64,000 nucleotides of DNA from contig NZ_BJVK01000001.1 in assembly GCF_007989105.1 (NCBI RefSeq), positions 118,749-182,748 of the forward strand, written 5' to 3'. This DNA comes from Lentilactobacillus kefiri (GTDB lineage Bacteria; Bacillota; Bacilli; Lactobacillales; Lactobacillaceae). The position numbers and the translations under genes are program-made. The notes beneath the pieces are model-generated. The model saw only the letters and a program-made list of their open reading frames with translations. It had not been told where the DNA came from and searched no databases. Below, piece by piece: positions 48,565 through 56,504 of this stretch; the stretch's first letter is position 1, and each line of letters begins with the position of its first letter.

Positions 48565-51049
48565 AAAAGTTTTGATACTCGGCGGTGGTCCCACAAATAT
48601 CGGTCATGAAAATGAGTTGGACGCAGCAGCGTTTGAACGACTAATGGCGTTGAAAAAAACCGGTGCCAAGATTATTTACGTCGATAACAACGCTTTTTCA
48701 GTGACGACTGATGAGATTCAGCCTGCCAACGTTTACGTACAAGAAGTCAACTTTCAAAATACTGTCAATATCATTGAAAAAGAAAAGCCGGATGCGGTTA
48801 TGGCAACCACTGGTGGCTTAAATGGCATGCAAATTGCTTGGCAATTAGCTGAAAGTGGTATTTTGTCGTCTAATAATATCACCTTGCTTGGAATCAAACC
48901 GGCTGATTTACGAAAGGTCATGGATAATCAAAAGCTCCGTGATACCTTAACCGAGATTAACGAAAAAGTGATCGCGTCAAAAATCGTTGCAAATGATGAC
49001 GAGGCCATGGACTTTATTCGTGAAGTAGGATTTCCTGTCATTGTGAAGCCAATGTCATCCAGTCACGATACCAGTCGATTCATTTGTAACAATACAGATG
49101 AATTGGAAGATGCCCTTGATGTCAGTTTTAAGCGGACTTACATTAAGCGCTGTTCAATTGAGCAAAGTATCGTTGGTTACAAAGAAATTGAAATGGTTGG
49201 AATTCGTGACGCAAACGGTAATAAAATCTTGATTTCAGGAATGGAAGACATGGATCCAATTGGGATTCATTCAGGGGATTCAATTATTTTTGCGCCCACC
49301 CAAACGTTGATTAACGAAGAATATCAAGCGCTCCGGACAGCCACATTCCGAATCATGGATGCACTGAATATTACCGGTACCTGTCACGTTCAATTTGCCC
49401 AATCAAGAACCAGTTCCAACTATTTTGTCACAAAGGTCAGTCCATTCTTCACCCGGAACACCATTTTGGCAGCCAAGGCGACAGGCTATCCATTAACCTA
49501 TGTCTCAAGCTTTCTTGAGTTGGGGTGTAATCTTACGGAAATCAAGTTACCAAGCAAATACAGCAAGTTTTTGGCGTTTATGGAGCCAACCATGGACCAT
49601 GTGGTTGTCAAAATTCCGTTATGGCCGTTCCGAGACATTACGGATGTTGATCAACATTTAAATACTTTAATGAAATCGGTTGGTTCAACCATCGGAATTG
49701 GCCGCACGGTTGAAGAGGCAATTATCAAATCAATGCATAGTTCACAATTTTCACCGCGAGATGTTTTACCAAGTGTCTCAACGGTTGATGACGATGATGT
49801 GATCAACCAGTTGATTCATCCTTTGGCAAGTCGAATTCTCATTTTGATGGAGGCACTCCGACGGGGATTCTCAATTGATGAACTTTCAGAATTGACGCAA
49901 ATTGATCGGTTTTATTTCTACAAGTTAAACCAGTTGCTGAGGGCGCAGGACTTTGTCGTTAACAATCCACTTTCACCACAATCAATTGAAATTGGCCATA
50001 AGTATGGTTTTGGAGACGGAATGCTTGCTGAATTGTGGCAAGTGAACATCTCAAAAATTCAGCAAATGAATCAAAATTACCATAACCGGGTAACTTACAA
50101 AGCAATTGAACCCAGTGCTGGCGAGTTCTTGGAATGTACAAACATTTTCTACAGCAGTTACGAACTGGAAAATGAAAGTCGGCCGTTTACAGAAAAAAGT
50201 GCATTGGTCATTGGTCGGGGAGGTAATCAGCTGGGACCCAATTCCGCTGCTGATTACTATACATCCCAGATCCTCAGATCTTTGCATAAGTGCGGCTATA
50301 AGACGATTATCATGAACACGAATCCCAATGCGGTATCACTCACGCCACAGTTGAGTGATAAACAATATATTGAGCCGATTCAGCTTGGAAACATCCTCAA
50401 TATCATTGACCTTGAACAGCCTGATGTGGTTATTTTACCTGGTAATCGACATTATCTGTCTAAACAGTTAAAACAATTTAAAAATTTGAATATTCTTGTT
50501 TTGCCGCCAGACCAAAAAGTTGCCACATACAATCAAAAGCATGCGACAACGGCAGTGGACTTGTTTATTGAGGGCGATGAAGTCTTACCAGTAACGACAA
50601 TTTCGTTTGTGGGTAAAGACCAAATGACCGATCTTCGATTTATTAACGATTATAAAGAGCCGATGGATAATTGGCAGACGGATGAAGCTAAATTAATTGC
50701 TGATGCTTCGAAGAATATTGATACGCATGAATGGCAAGGATTAGTGCAGGTCTTGTATAATACAACTGGCGATTCTAATTATGAGATGACGGGTATTCGG
50801 CCAGTTCGAATTACTGAAACGGCATTTCTGACTAAAATCACGGGTATTAACTGGATCAATGTTTTGGTTCGTAAATATCTTGGGAAACTCGATTTGGATT
50901 CTCTCAAGGATGATTTAAAGCCGACAGAGCATCAGCGGTCCGCAATCATGACCGCTCATTTCCCGTTTAGAGAGCTCCAATCTGGTCGCTCGGAAGGGAC
51001 CACGAAACAGGAAGTTGGCTCTTCGCTTTCCTTTAAAAATTTTGAATAA
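48548..51049 (+). CDS. Carbamoyl-phosphate synthase large-chain homologue, truncated and degenerate
   Basis: 833 residues, against about 1060-1070 for active CarB. The start ATG 48548 follows AAGAAGGG inside carA. The first half keeps the synthase layout (ILGGGPTNIGHENELD; GGLNGMQIAWQLAESGIL; DPIGIHSGDSIIFAPTQTL) but the Gly-rich ATP loop reads SSSHDTSR (residues 170-177), and the metal ligands of ExNPR are Lys296, Ser298 and Phe300. The second half begins ALVIGRGGNQLGPNS near 560 but has lost about 150 residues of the ATP-grasp fold; its ExNPR equivalent is TGIRP. The C-terminal allosteric domain is absent. Long, undisturbed frame: maintained, but not a working synthetase by known chemistry. 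Confidence 0.88.
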   Translation: MTIDIKKVLILGGGPTNIGHENELDAAAFERLMALKKTGAKIIYVDNNAFSVTTDEIQPANVYVQEVNFQNTVNIIEKEKPDAVMATTGGLNGMQIAWQLAESGILSSNNITLLGIKPADLRKVMDNQKLRDTLTEINEKVIASKIVANDDEAMDFIREVGFPVIVKPMSSSHDTSRFICNNTDELEDALDVSFKRTYIKRCSIEQSIVGYKEIEMVGIRDANGNKILISGMEDMDPIGIHSGDSIIFAPTQTLINEEYQALRTATFRIMDALNITGTCHVQFAQSRTSSNYFVTKVSPFFTRNTILAAKATGYPLTYVSSFLELGCNLTEIKLPSKYSKFLAFMEPTMDHVVVKIPLWPFRDITDVDQHLNTLMKSVGSTIGIGRTVEEAIIKSMHSSQFSPRDVLPSVSTVDDDDVINQLIHPLASRILILMEALRRGFSIDELSELTQIDRFYFYKLNQLLRAQDFVVNNPLSPQSIEIGHKYGFGDGMLAELWQVNISKIQQMNQNYHNRVTYKAIEPSAGEFLECTNIFYSSYELENESRPFTEKSALVIGRGGNQLGPNSAADYYTSQILRSLHKCGYKTIIMNTNPNAVSLTPQLSDKQYIEPIQLGNILNIIDLEQPDVVILPGNRHYLSKQLKQFKNLNILVLPPDQKVATYNQKHATTAVDLFIEGDEVLPVTTISFVGKDQMTDLRFINDYKEPMDNWQTDEAKLIADASKNIDTHEWQGLVQVLYNTTGDSNYEMTGIRPVRITETAFLTKITGINWINVLVRKYLGKLDLDSLKDDLKPTEHQRSAIMTAHFPFRELQSGRSEGTTKQEVGSSLSFKNFE

Positions 51050-51051
51050 TC

Positions 51052-51086
51052 AAAAAGCATTTCGACAAAATGTCGAAATGCTTTTA
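51052..51086. terminator. Bidirectional terminator between carB-like and rqcH
   Basis: Perfect stem AAAAGCATTTCGACA / TGTCGAAATGCTTTT with a 4-nt AT loop; serves both convergent genes. Confidence 0.92.
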
Positions 51087-52790
51087 TTTTCTTAATTTAT
51101 CAACCAGTTCTTCATCCGGCGTTACAAACAATGTTGTTTGGCTGTCATAGATGACATATCCTGGTTTGGTTCCGTTTGGCTTACGAATGTTCTTCACTTT
51201 TGTATAGTCAACTTGTACCTTGGATGATTCCCGTGCTTTTGAGAAGTAGGCTGCCAAATTTGCGGCTTCAGCCAACGTTTGTTCCGATGGGTCAAAGCTT
51301 CGAATGATAACGTGGGAGCCTGGAATATTCTTCGTATGCAACCATGTGTCCCGCTTATCAGCAGTGTGCATGGTCAGCTTTTCGTTTTGCAAGTTGTTCT
51401 TTCCAACCAGAATTTCGGTTCCGTCAGTTGAAACAAATTTTTCCGGCTTGGCAATCTTTTGACGTTTGTTTTTCTTCTTTTTGTTCTGTTCATGGTCACG
51501 TAAGTAATGACCTTGTTCCAGTTCATAACGAATATCGACAAGATCTTGCGGATCGGCCAACTCAATCTGGGACTGAATATTTTCAAAATAATCAATTTCT
51601 TGTTGAGTGAGTTTGATTTGTTCACCGACAAATTTAACGGCATTCTTTAATTTTTGGTATTTCTTAAAATAACGCTGCGCATTTTGCGAAGGGGACTGTT
51701 GATTCGACAGCTGGATTTTAATTGGCTTGTCTTCCTCGTAGTAGTTTGGCAATTCAATGGAGGTCATTCCACGATCGACTTTGTTCAAGTACGTGGTTAA
51801 AATCTCACCTTTAACCCGATAGTCATCGGCATTTTCTGTTTCTTTCATATCACGTTTGAGCTTTTTTAGCTTATTTCGATTTTTCTTTAATTGTTTTTTG
51901 ACAACTTGAATTAAAACGGAACCTTGTTCCCGAACGCGGTCACGTTGTGCTTTGCTGGCATAAAACGCATCCAATAATTCACTTAAAGTTGGGAAAAATT
52001 GATTTTTGGTTGTACCTGGGTAAGGAAATGCGGTAAAATTAATCTTGTTACCTGCAACATGGCTAAAGGTTGGCTTTGGAGAACCGAAATTCTTGAAGAA
52101 ATCTTGGAAGTTCTTTTCAACATTCTCATCCTTATGCAAACTATTTGCAAGTGCCAAAGATGTGTCATTACCCAATCCTTGGACAGTCTTACGTAAATTG
52201 TCTGCTAACATATCGACATTTGGGAAATCTGTAATTAATTTCTTAATCTTGTCGAAATCAGTCATCTTAAATGGATTTTGCAAATCCTGCTTTGGTGGCT
52301 TTACATAAGTGGCACCAGGAAGAAGCAATCGATATCGGTTCACATCTGAGCCAACGTGTTTAATTGCGTCGATTATTTTGCCGGATGCCTGGTCCACTAA
52401 AATAATATTGCTATGTCGCGCCATTATTTCAACGATCAAGTCTAGTTTTGTTTGATCACCCAGTTCATTTCGAGCGGTAAAGGTTAAAGTCAAAACCCGG
52501 TCGTTTTCTTGTTGGGAAACGTCGACCAGAATACCACCACTCAAATGCTTTCGCATAATCATTGTAAAGTTTGTTGGGACGCTTGGATTAACATAGGGCA
52601 CCTTCGTTATTTGCACCCGCGCATACGTTGGGTTGGCCGATAACAGAAGCTGCTGATTTTTCCCGTGAGCTCGGATAGTTAATATGAGCTCATTTGGATA
52701 GGGTTGATTAATTTTACTGATCCTTCCGGTTTGAAGAAGGTCGGTTAATTCTTCTTTCATAGAATGGGTAAAAGAACCATCAAATGACAT
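51084..52790 (-). CDS. rqcH: RqcH/NFACT family ribosome quality-control protein (fibronectin-binding A homologue)
   Basis: 568 residues. An N-terminal NFACT-N domain (SFDGSFTHSMKEEL; GRISKINQPYPNELILTIRA), a helix-hairpin-helix and long coiled coil in the middle (about 280-430, very Lys-rich), and the NFACT-R domain near the end (DTWLHTKNIPGSHVIIRS; the catalytic-type DTWLH motif). In bacteria this protein adds C-terminal alanine tails to stalled nascent chains on free 50S subunits. The ATG at 52790 is used, because the GTG 12 bases earlier lacks a site. Alternate older name: FbpA adhesin. Confidence 0.92.
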   Translation of the reverse strand: MSFDGSFTHSMKEELTDLLQTGRISKINQPYPNELILTIRAHGKNQQLLLSANPTYARVQITKVPYVNPSVPTNFTMIMRKHLSGGILVDVSQQENDRVLTLTFTARNELGDQTKLDLIVEIMARHSNIILVDQASGKIIDAIKHVGSDVNRYRLLLPGATYVKPPKQDLQNPFKMTDFDKIKKLITDFPNVDMLADNLRKTVQGLGNDTSLALANSLHKDENVEKNFQDFFKNFGSPKPTFSHVAGNKINFTAFPYPGTTKNQFFPTLSELLDAFYASKAQRDRVREQGSVLIQVVKKQLKKNRNKLKKLKRDMKETENADDYRVKGEILTTYLNKVDRGMTSIELPNYYEEDKPIKIQLSNQQSPSQNAQRYFKKYQKLKNAVKFVGEQIKLTQQEIDYFENIQSQIELADPQDLVDIRYELEQGHYLRDHEQNKKKKNKRQKIAKPEKFVSTDGTEILVGKNNLQNEKLTMHTADKRDTWLHTKNIPGSHVIIRSFDPSEQTLAEAANLAAYFSKARESSKVQVDYTKVKNIRKPNGTKPGYVIYDSQTTLFVTPDEELVDKLRK

Positions 52791-52870
52791 CTTATCACTC
52801 ACTTTCGTATAAGTAGCATGTACTAGTATAGCGCACTTTCCTTACTGATGCTAAGGAAGACACATGTTAT

Positions 52871-52899
52871 TTGTATGTAATTATCAAATAGCGTATACT
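52871..52899 (+). promoter_or_regulatory. Promoter of marR-degV
   Basis: -35 TTGTAT (52871-52876), 17-bp spacer, -10 TATACT (52894-52899); initiation close to 52906, just before CGGAGG. Confidence 0.7.
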
Positions 52900-52922
52900 A
52901 ATTTTTCGGAGGTCTTTTCATC

Positions 52923-53336
52923 ATGAAGGATATTCTTGTGGCACTTAATTCTGCCGCCAAAAATCATCGGTCCCAAATATTTTCGATTACCAAGGCAACC
53001 GGATTAACGATTTCTGAATGGAAATTGTTGACTCAAGTGATTGCGGGTAATACAACTCAAGAAAAGTTATCTGAAACGACTAAGCTCGATATTTCCACTT
53101 TGTCACGCCAATTAAAGAGACTCTTGGAAAAAGAAATGATTGAAAAGACCGCTGTTGGACGTGATAAACGGCAGCTTATTTATACAGTAACCGAAAAGGG
53201 AACCAAGTCCAGTGAATACGTTGAAGCAGAAATTGCGAAATTAACCGAGCGGGTATTCAATCATTGGACAGATGAAGAAAAAAATTTATTGAAGATATTG
53301 ATTAATCGACTTGAACAAAGTTTGGATCGAATATAA
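52923..53336 (+). CDS. MarR family transcriptional regulator
   Basis: 137 residues, winged helix-turn-helix: the recognition region is TTKLDISTLSRQLKRLLEKEMIEKT (seen as LSRQLKRLLEKEMI near residue 60) and the wing VGRDKRQLIYTVTEKG near 78. Dimerisation helices flank it. CGGAGG lies upstream. It is followed after 17 bases by a degV gene on the same strand, so it may regulate fatty-acid uptake or its own operon, like FabT-type regulators; the ligand is unknown. No Cys is present, so a redox switch is unlikely. Confidence 0.88.
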   Translation: MKDILVALNSAAKNHRSQIFSITKATGLTISEWKLLTQVIAGNTTQEKLSETTKLDISTLSRQLKRLLEKEMIEKTAVGRDKRQLIYTVTEKGTKSSEYVEAEIAKLTERVFNHWTDEEKNLLKILINRLEQSLDRI

Positions 53337-53353
53337 CGAGCAGGTGAATTTAA

Positions 53354-54226
53354 ATGAAAATTGCGATCGTGACTGATAGCACGGCTTATCTAACTAAAGA
53401 AGAACGAGAAAAATATCATATTACGGTAGTGCCGATTCCTGTTATTATCGATGGCCGGGAATATAAAGAAGGTGTCGATCTTACAACCGAAGCCTTTTAC
53501 GACAAGCTGAAGAATTCTCAGGCGTTTCCCAGCACGTCTCAACCGCCAATTGGTGAAATGATTGAAGTGTACAACTCACTGGCAGACCAGGGTTATGATA
53601 CTGTTATCAGCATTCATCTTGCCAGTACCATTTCTGGATTTTATAATTCACTGGTTCAAATTGCACCAACCATTGAAAACATCAAGGTGATTCCTTATGA
53701 TTCAAAAATTACGGTTAAGTTGATGGGCTATTTAGCCATTCAGGCCAGCAAAATGGCTAAACTTGGCCGGACACCCGATCAGATCATTACATATCTCGAT
53801 GGGCTTCGCCAGACGATCAACGAAGTGTTTGTTGTCGATGACCTTCAAAACCTGGTTCGTGGTGGACGTCTTTCCAATGCCTCGGCATTTATTGGCGGTG
53901 TGTTGAAGATAAAGCCGTTACTCACATTTGATGATAAAAGTAATGAAATTGTTGCATTTGAAAAGATTCGTTCTCGGAAAAAAGCTTTGAAACGGGTTGA
54001 AGAAATCTTTTCCAAGGTTCATGAACAGGTCGATTATCCACTTAGGGCATTGGTTATCAACGGTAACGACCCCAAGGCAGGAAATGAATGGGCTACCAAA
54101 ATTCACGAACTTTATCCCGATATGAAAATTGAGCAAAGTTATTTTGGACCAACCATTGGAACCCATTTAGGCGACAAGGCATTAGCTCTTGCATGGCTGC
54201 GTGACTTTGATCAAGACAGCCTTTAA
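53354..54226 (+). CDS. DegV family fatty-acid-binding protein, second copy
   Basis: 290 residues. KIAIVTDSTAYLTKEE at the N-terminus, the TSQPPIGEMIEVY segment near residue 61, YDSKITVKLMGYLA near 115, and VRGGRLSNASAFIGG near 174 are the DegV lipid-pocket blocks. Homologous to the gene at 9776 but clearly diverged. Co-transcribed with marR (17-bp gap), which distinguishes its control from that of the other copy. Firmicutes often have several DegV/FakB proteins for different acyl chains; this is family knowledge. Confidence 0.9.
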   Translation: MKIAIVTDSTAYLTKEEREKYHITVVPIPVIIDGREYKEGVDLTTEAFYDKLKNSQAFPSTSQPPIGEMIEVYNSLADQGYDTVISIHLASTISGFYNSLVQIAPTIENIKVIPYDSKITVKLMGYLAIQASKMAKLGRTPDQIITYLDGLRQTINEVFVVDDLQNLVRGGRLSNASAFIGGVLKIKPLLTFDDKSNEIVAFEKIRSRKKALKRVEEIFSKVHEQVDYPLRALVINGNDPKAGNEWATKIHELYPDMKIEQSYFGPTIGTHLGDKALALAWLRDFDQDSL

Positions 54227-54242
54227 AGTGAACTATTTTAAC

Positions 54243-54294
54243 AAGCAATCGCTAATTGTTCAGTAAAACACGAACAAAGCGATTGCTTTTTTTA
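54243..54294 (+). terminator. Terminator after marR-degV
   Basis: Interrupted stem: AGCAATCGCT pairs with AGCGATTGCT, inner TTGTTC with GAACAA; then seven T. Confidence 0.88.
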
Positions 54295-54333
54295 TTTCAT
54301 GTGATAGACTTTAAGAGTTACATAAATTAAATA

Positions 54334-54470
54334 TGGGGTAGGATTCAATGCGTTAAGTGTCGGAGGAACGGAATGTGAACTTCGAACGAAAAATGACTGG
54401 CTACGACTTGTCAGTCTTTTGCGGTGTTGTTTCCGCATTCACTATGTTATTTAGATTTCCACTAAATAAT
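54334..54470 (+). promoter_or_regulatory. Tetrahydrofolate riboswitch (folT leader)
   Basis: The leader contains the THF riboswitch hallmarks in the right order: GCGTTAAGTG near 54350, an internal GGAAUG-type block in AACGGAATGTGAAC (54373-54386), ACGAA, and the closing 3' strand TTGCGGTGTTG then TTCCGCA (54418-54436). The 5' GGATTCAA can pair with TTGTTTCC, with two U-U mismatches. Location before a folate transporter gene fits the class. Boundaries are approximate. Bound THF would down-regulate the operon. Confidence 0.75.
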
Positions 54471-54476
54471 GGTGAG

Positions 54477-54490
54477 CTCCTTTTGAGGAG
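54477..54490 (+). promoter_or_regulatory. Shine-Dalgarno-sequestering hairpin before folT
   Basis: CTCC (54477-54480) pairs with the ribosome binding site GGAG (54487-54490) across a 6-nt loop. With the upstream riboswitch, this indicates control at translation initiation rather than by termination. Confidence 0.55.
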
Positions 54491-54500
54491 ATGCTGCATC

Positions 54501-55031
54501 ATGAAGTCATTATCATTAAGTGTTCATAAATTGAGAGTCGTCGATATTGTTGTTTTGAGCATTTTTCTGTCATTGTTATTGGTTCTCAGCCGGTTTACCT
54601 TTGGTATTTGGGATTGGAGAGTCAGCTTCGGCTTTATTATAATAGCAATTGCCAGCGCATGGTATGGGCCGGTCTGGTCATCTTTAATTGCTGGTATGGC
54701 GGATATCATCGGAACTTTACTTTCTGGTGCTGTGTACTTTCCTGGCTTTACTGCCTCTGCAGTTCTTGGTGCGATGGTCTATGGCTATTTCTTCTATGGC
54801 AAAGAAGTGACTGGTAAGCGAATTATCATTTCCCAGCTGCTCATTATGGTTGTTGTTAACACCATTTTGAACACATACTGGCTCTCACTTCTTTTCAAAA
54901 CACCATTTTTAGCGGCTTTACCGATTAGAATTATCAAAGAACTGCTGAACACACCCATTCAAATGGGATTGCTTTATCTTGTGTTAAATTCCGAGACCTT
55001 GAAAAGGACTCAAAAACGTTTGTTCAAATAA
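54501..55031 (+). CDS. folT: Folate ECF transporter substrate-binding subunit FolT
   Basis: 176-residue membrane protein with six helices (IVVLSIFLSLLLVLSRFTFG, VSFGFIIIAIASAWYGPVW, GTLLSGAVYFPGFTASAVLGAMVYGYF in part as SAVLGAMVYGYF), the S-component that captures folate and works with a shared EcfA-EcfA'-EcfT module encoded elsewhere. The start at ATG 54501 follows GAGGAG; longer in-frame readings run into the riboswitch and are rejected. It is the first gene of the folate operon, coupling uptake with synthesis. Confidence 0.9.
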   Translation: MKSLSLSVHKLRVVDIVVLSIFLSLLLVLSRFTFGIWDWRVSFGFIIIAIASAWYGPVWSSLIAGMADIIGTLLSGAVYFPGFTASAVLGAMVYGYFFYGKEVTGKRIIISQLLIMVVVNTILNTYWLSLLFKTPFLAALPIRIIKELLNTPIQMGLLYLVLNSETLKRTQKRLFK

Positions 55032-55101
55032 TACTGTGCGACACATTGGCTTGATGCCTAATGGGCCGCTTTTTGTATTGCTGTGAAAGGAGTTGCCAGC
55101 G

Positions 55102-55449
55102 ATGTACCTGATTCGAATCCATAGTATGAAATTTCATAGTCACATTGGCGTTTTAGACGCTGAAAAAATTGTTGGTCAAAATATTCAAATTGATTTGACG
55201 GTCAAAGTCGATGCCGAGCCCAAAAATGATGATCTTAGCACAACCGTTTCTTATGCCGATTTTTATCCAGACATTGCCAAGATCGTTGCTGCCAGCCACG
55301 CTGATTTGGTGGAAACCTTGGCACAAGAAATTATTGCAAAGATTAAAGGAATTGATCCGCGGATTGTCGAAGTCAAAGTTAACTTGAAGAAACAGGCCAC
55401 ACCTGTTAATGGTGTTTTTGATGATGTTGAAATTGAAATGGAGGATTAA
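55102..55449 (+). CDS. folB: Dihydroneopterin aldolase
   Basis: 115 residues. Releases glycolaldehyde from dihydroneopterin to give 6-hydroxymethyl-dihydropterin. The FHSHIGVLDAEKIVGQNI segment carries the active-site region and the C-terminal VKVNLKKQATPVNG holds the expected catalytic Lys. AAAGGAG lies 10 nt before the ATG 55102. Ends at the base where the next gene can begin (TAATG), so the two are coupled. Confidence 0.94.
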   Translation: MYLIRIHSMKFHSHIGVLDAEKIVGQNIQIDLTVKVDAEPKNDDLSTTVSYADFYPDIAKIVAASHADLVETLAQEIIAKIKGIDPRIVEVKVNLKKQATPVNGVFDDVEIEMED

Positions 55450-56495
55450 TGATGCAAGATGTTTATCTCAGTTTAGGAAGCAATATTGGCAATCGTGAGC
55501 TATACCTCCATAAAGCCATTGAAATGTTGGGCAATGATCCACAGATTTTGATTGACAAGGTTGCTGACTTTTATGAAACCTCACCAGTGGGTGGCGTTAA
55601 ACAACGTTCATTTATTAATACGGCAGTTAAGATTGCGACAAATGATGAACCACTTCAGTTACTCGATAAAATTCACCAAATTGAAGCGGACCTCCAACGT
55701 GTTAGAACTGTGCACTGGGGTCCTCGAACAGTCGATATTGATATTATTTTCTTTGGCACGCAAGAAACTCAAATTGATAAACTGACGATTCCGCATCCCG
55801 AAGCATTTAATCGGTTATTTGTCTTGATTCCCATCAAACAAATAATGGATCACGATTCTCCATATTATGCCAAAGTTACTCAGAAAATTGATCAATTTCC
55901 CGATAAGGATCAGTTAATTGCCAAAAGTAATCATCCGGATTCATATAAAGAATCCATTAAACGTTCAGTGACCAATTTATTGTCCACCATTGGCGAAGAT
56001 CCCAATCGGCCAGGGTTACTTGAAACCCCTGACAGAGTGGCCAGAATGTATGGGGAAATCTTTGCTTCTACTGGATTGGACGACTTCCAGGATTACAAAC
56101 TATTTGATGATCCAAACAAAGATTCAAAAATGGTCATGATCAAAAACATTCCATTTTATTCCATGTGTGAACATCATATGATGCCGTTTTGGGGAAAGGT
56201 CAACGTTGGTTACCTGCCAAAGAACGGAAAAATCATTGGCCTAAGCAAGATCCCACGATTAGTTGATTTTGTATCACACAAGTTAAGCCTTCAAGAAAAG
56301 ATAACCGACGATATCGTCAGCCAAATGAATAAAATTTTGGCTCCCCAAGGTGTTGCCGTCGTTGTTGATGCCCGCCATATGTGTGTTGAAATGCGTGGTG
56401 TTAAGAAGACCGGATCAATTACACGGACAACCAAGTTTTCCGGTATTTTTGAGGAAAACAGTGCCCTCCGTCATGAGTTTTTACAGTCTCTTTAG
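55449..56495 (+). CDS. folKE: Bifunctional HPPK-GTP cyclohydrolase I (FolK-FolE fusion)
   Basis: 348 residues in two domains. 1-160: hydroxymethyl-dihydropterin pyrophosphokinase (VYLSLGSNIGNRELYL; VHWGPRTVDIDIIFFG). 165-348: GTP cyclohydrolase I with RPGLLETPDRVARMYGEIF, zinc ligands in YSMCEHHMMPFWG, and RHMCVEMRGV. Thus one chain carries the first and fourth steps of pterin synthesis. Start may be ATG 55449 or 55452; GGAGG lies upstream of both. Fusions of these domains are known in Lactococcus. Confidence 0.94.
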   Translation: MMQDVYLSLGSNIGNRELYLHKAIEMLGNDPQILIDKVADFYETSPVGGVKQRSFINTAVKIATNDEPLQLLDKIHQIEADLQRVRTVHWGPRTVDIDIIFFGTQETQIDKLTIPHPEAFNRLFVLIPIKQIMDHDSPYYAKVTQKIDQFPDKDQLIAKSNHPDSYKESIKRSVTNLLSTIGEDPNRPGLLETPDRVARMYGEIFASTGLDDFQDYKLFDDPNKDSKMVMIKNIPFYSMCEHHMMPFWGKVNVGYLPKNGKIIGLSKIPRLVDFVSHKLSLQEKITDDIVSQMNKILAPQGVAVVVDARHMCVEMRGVKKTGSITRTTKFSGIFEENSALRHEFLQSL

Positions 56496-56504
56496 GAGGT
56501 TATT

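Noticed and set aside
47473..51049. carA/carB as ordinary pseudogenes
   Set aside because: Both frames are long and free of stops or frameshifts, with ribosome binding sites and translational overlap; decay would have broken 3.5 kb of coding sequence. Loss of activity is by substitution and deletion of whole segments.
54357..54500. N-terminal extension of folT by 48 codons
   Set aside because: The stretch is the THF riboswitch and its expression platform; the ATG at 54501 has a proper GAGGAG site and gives a normal FolT length.
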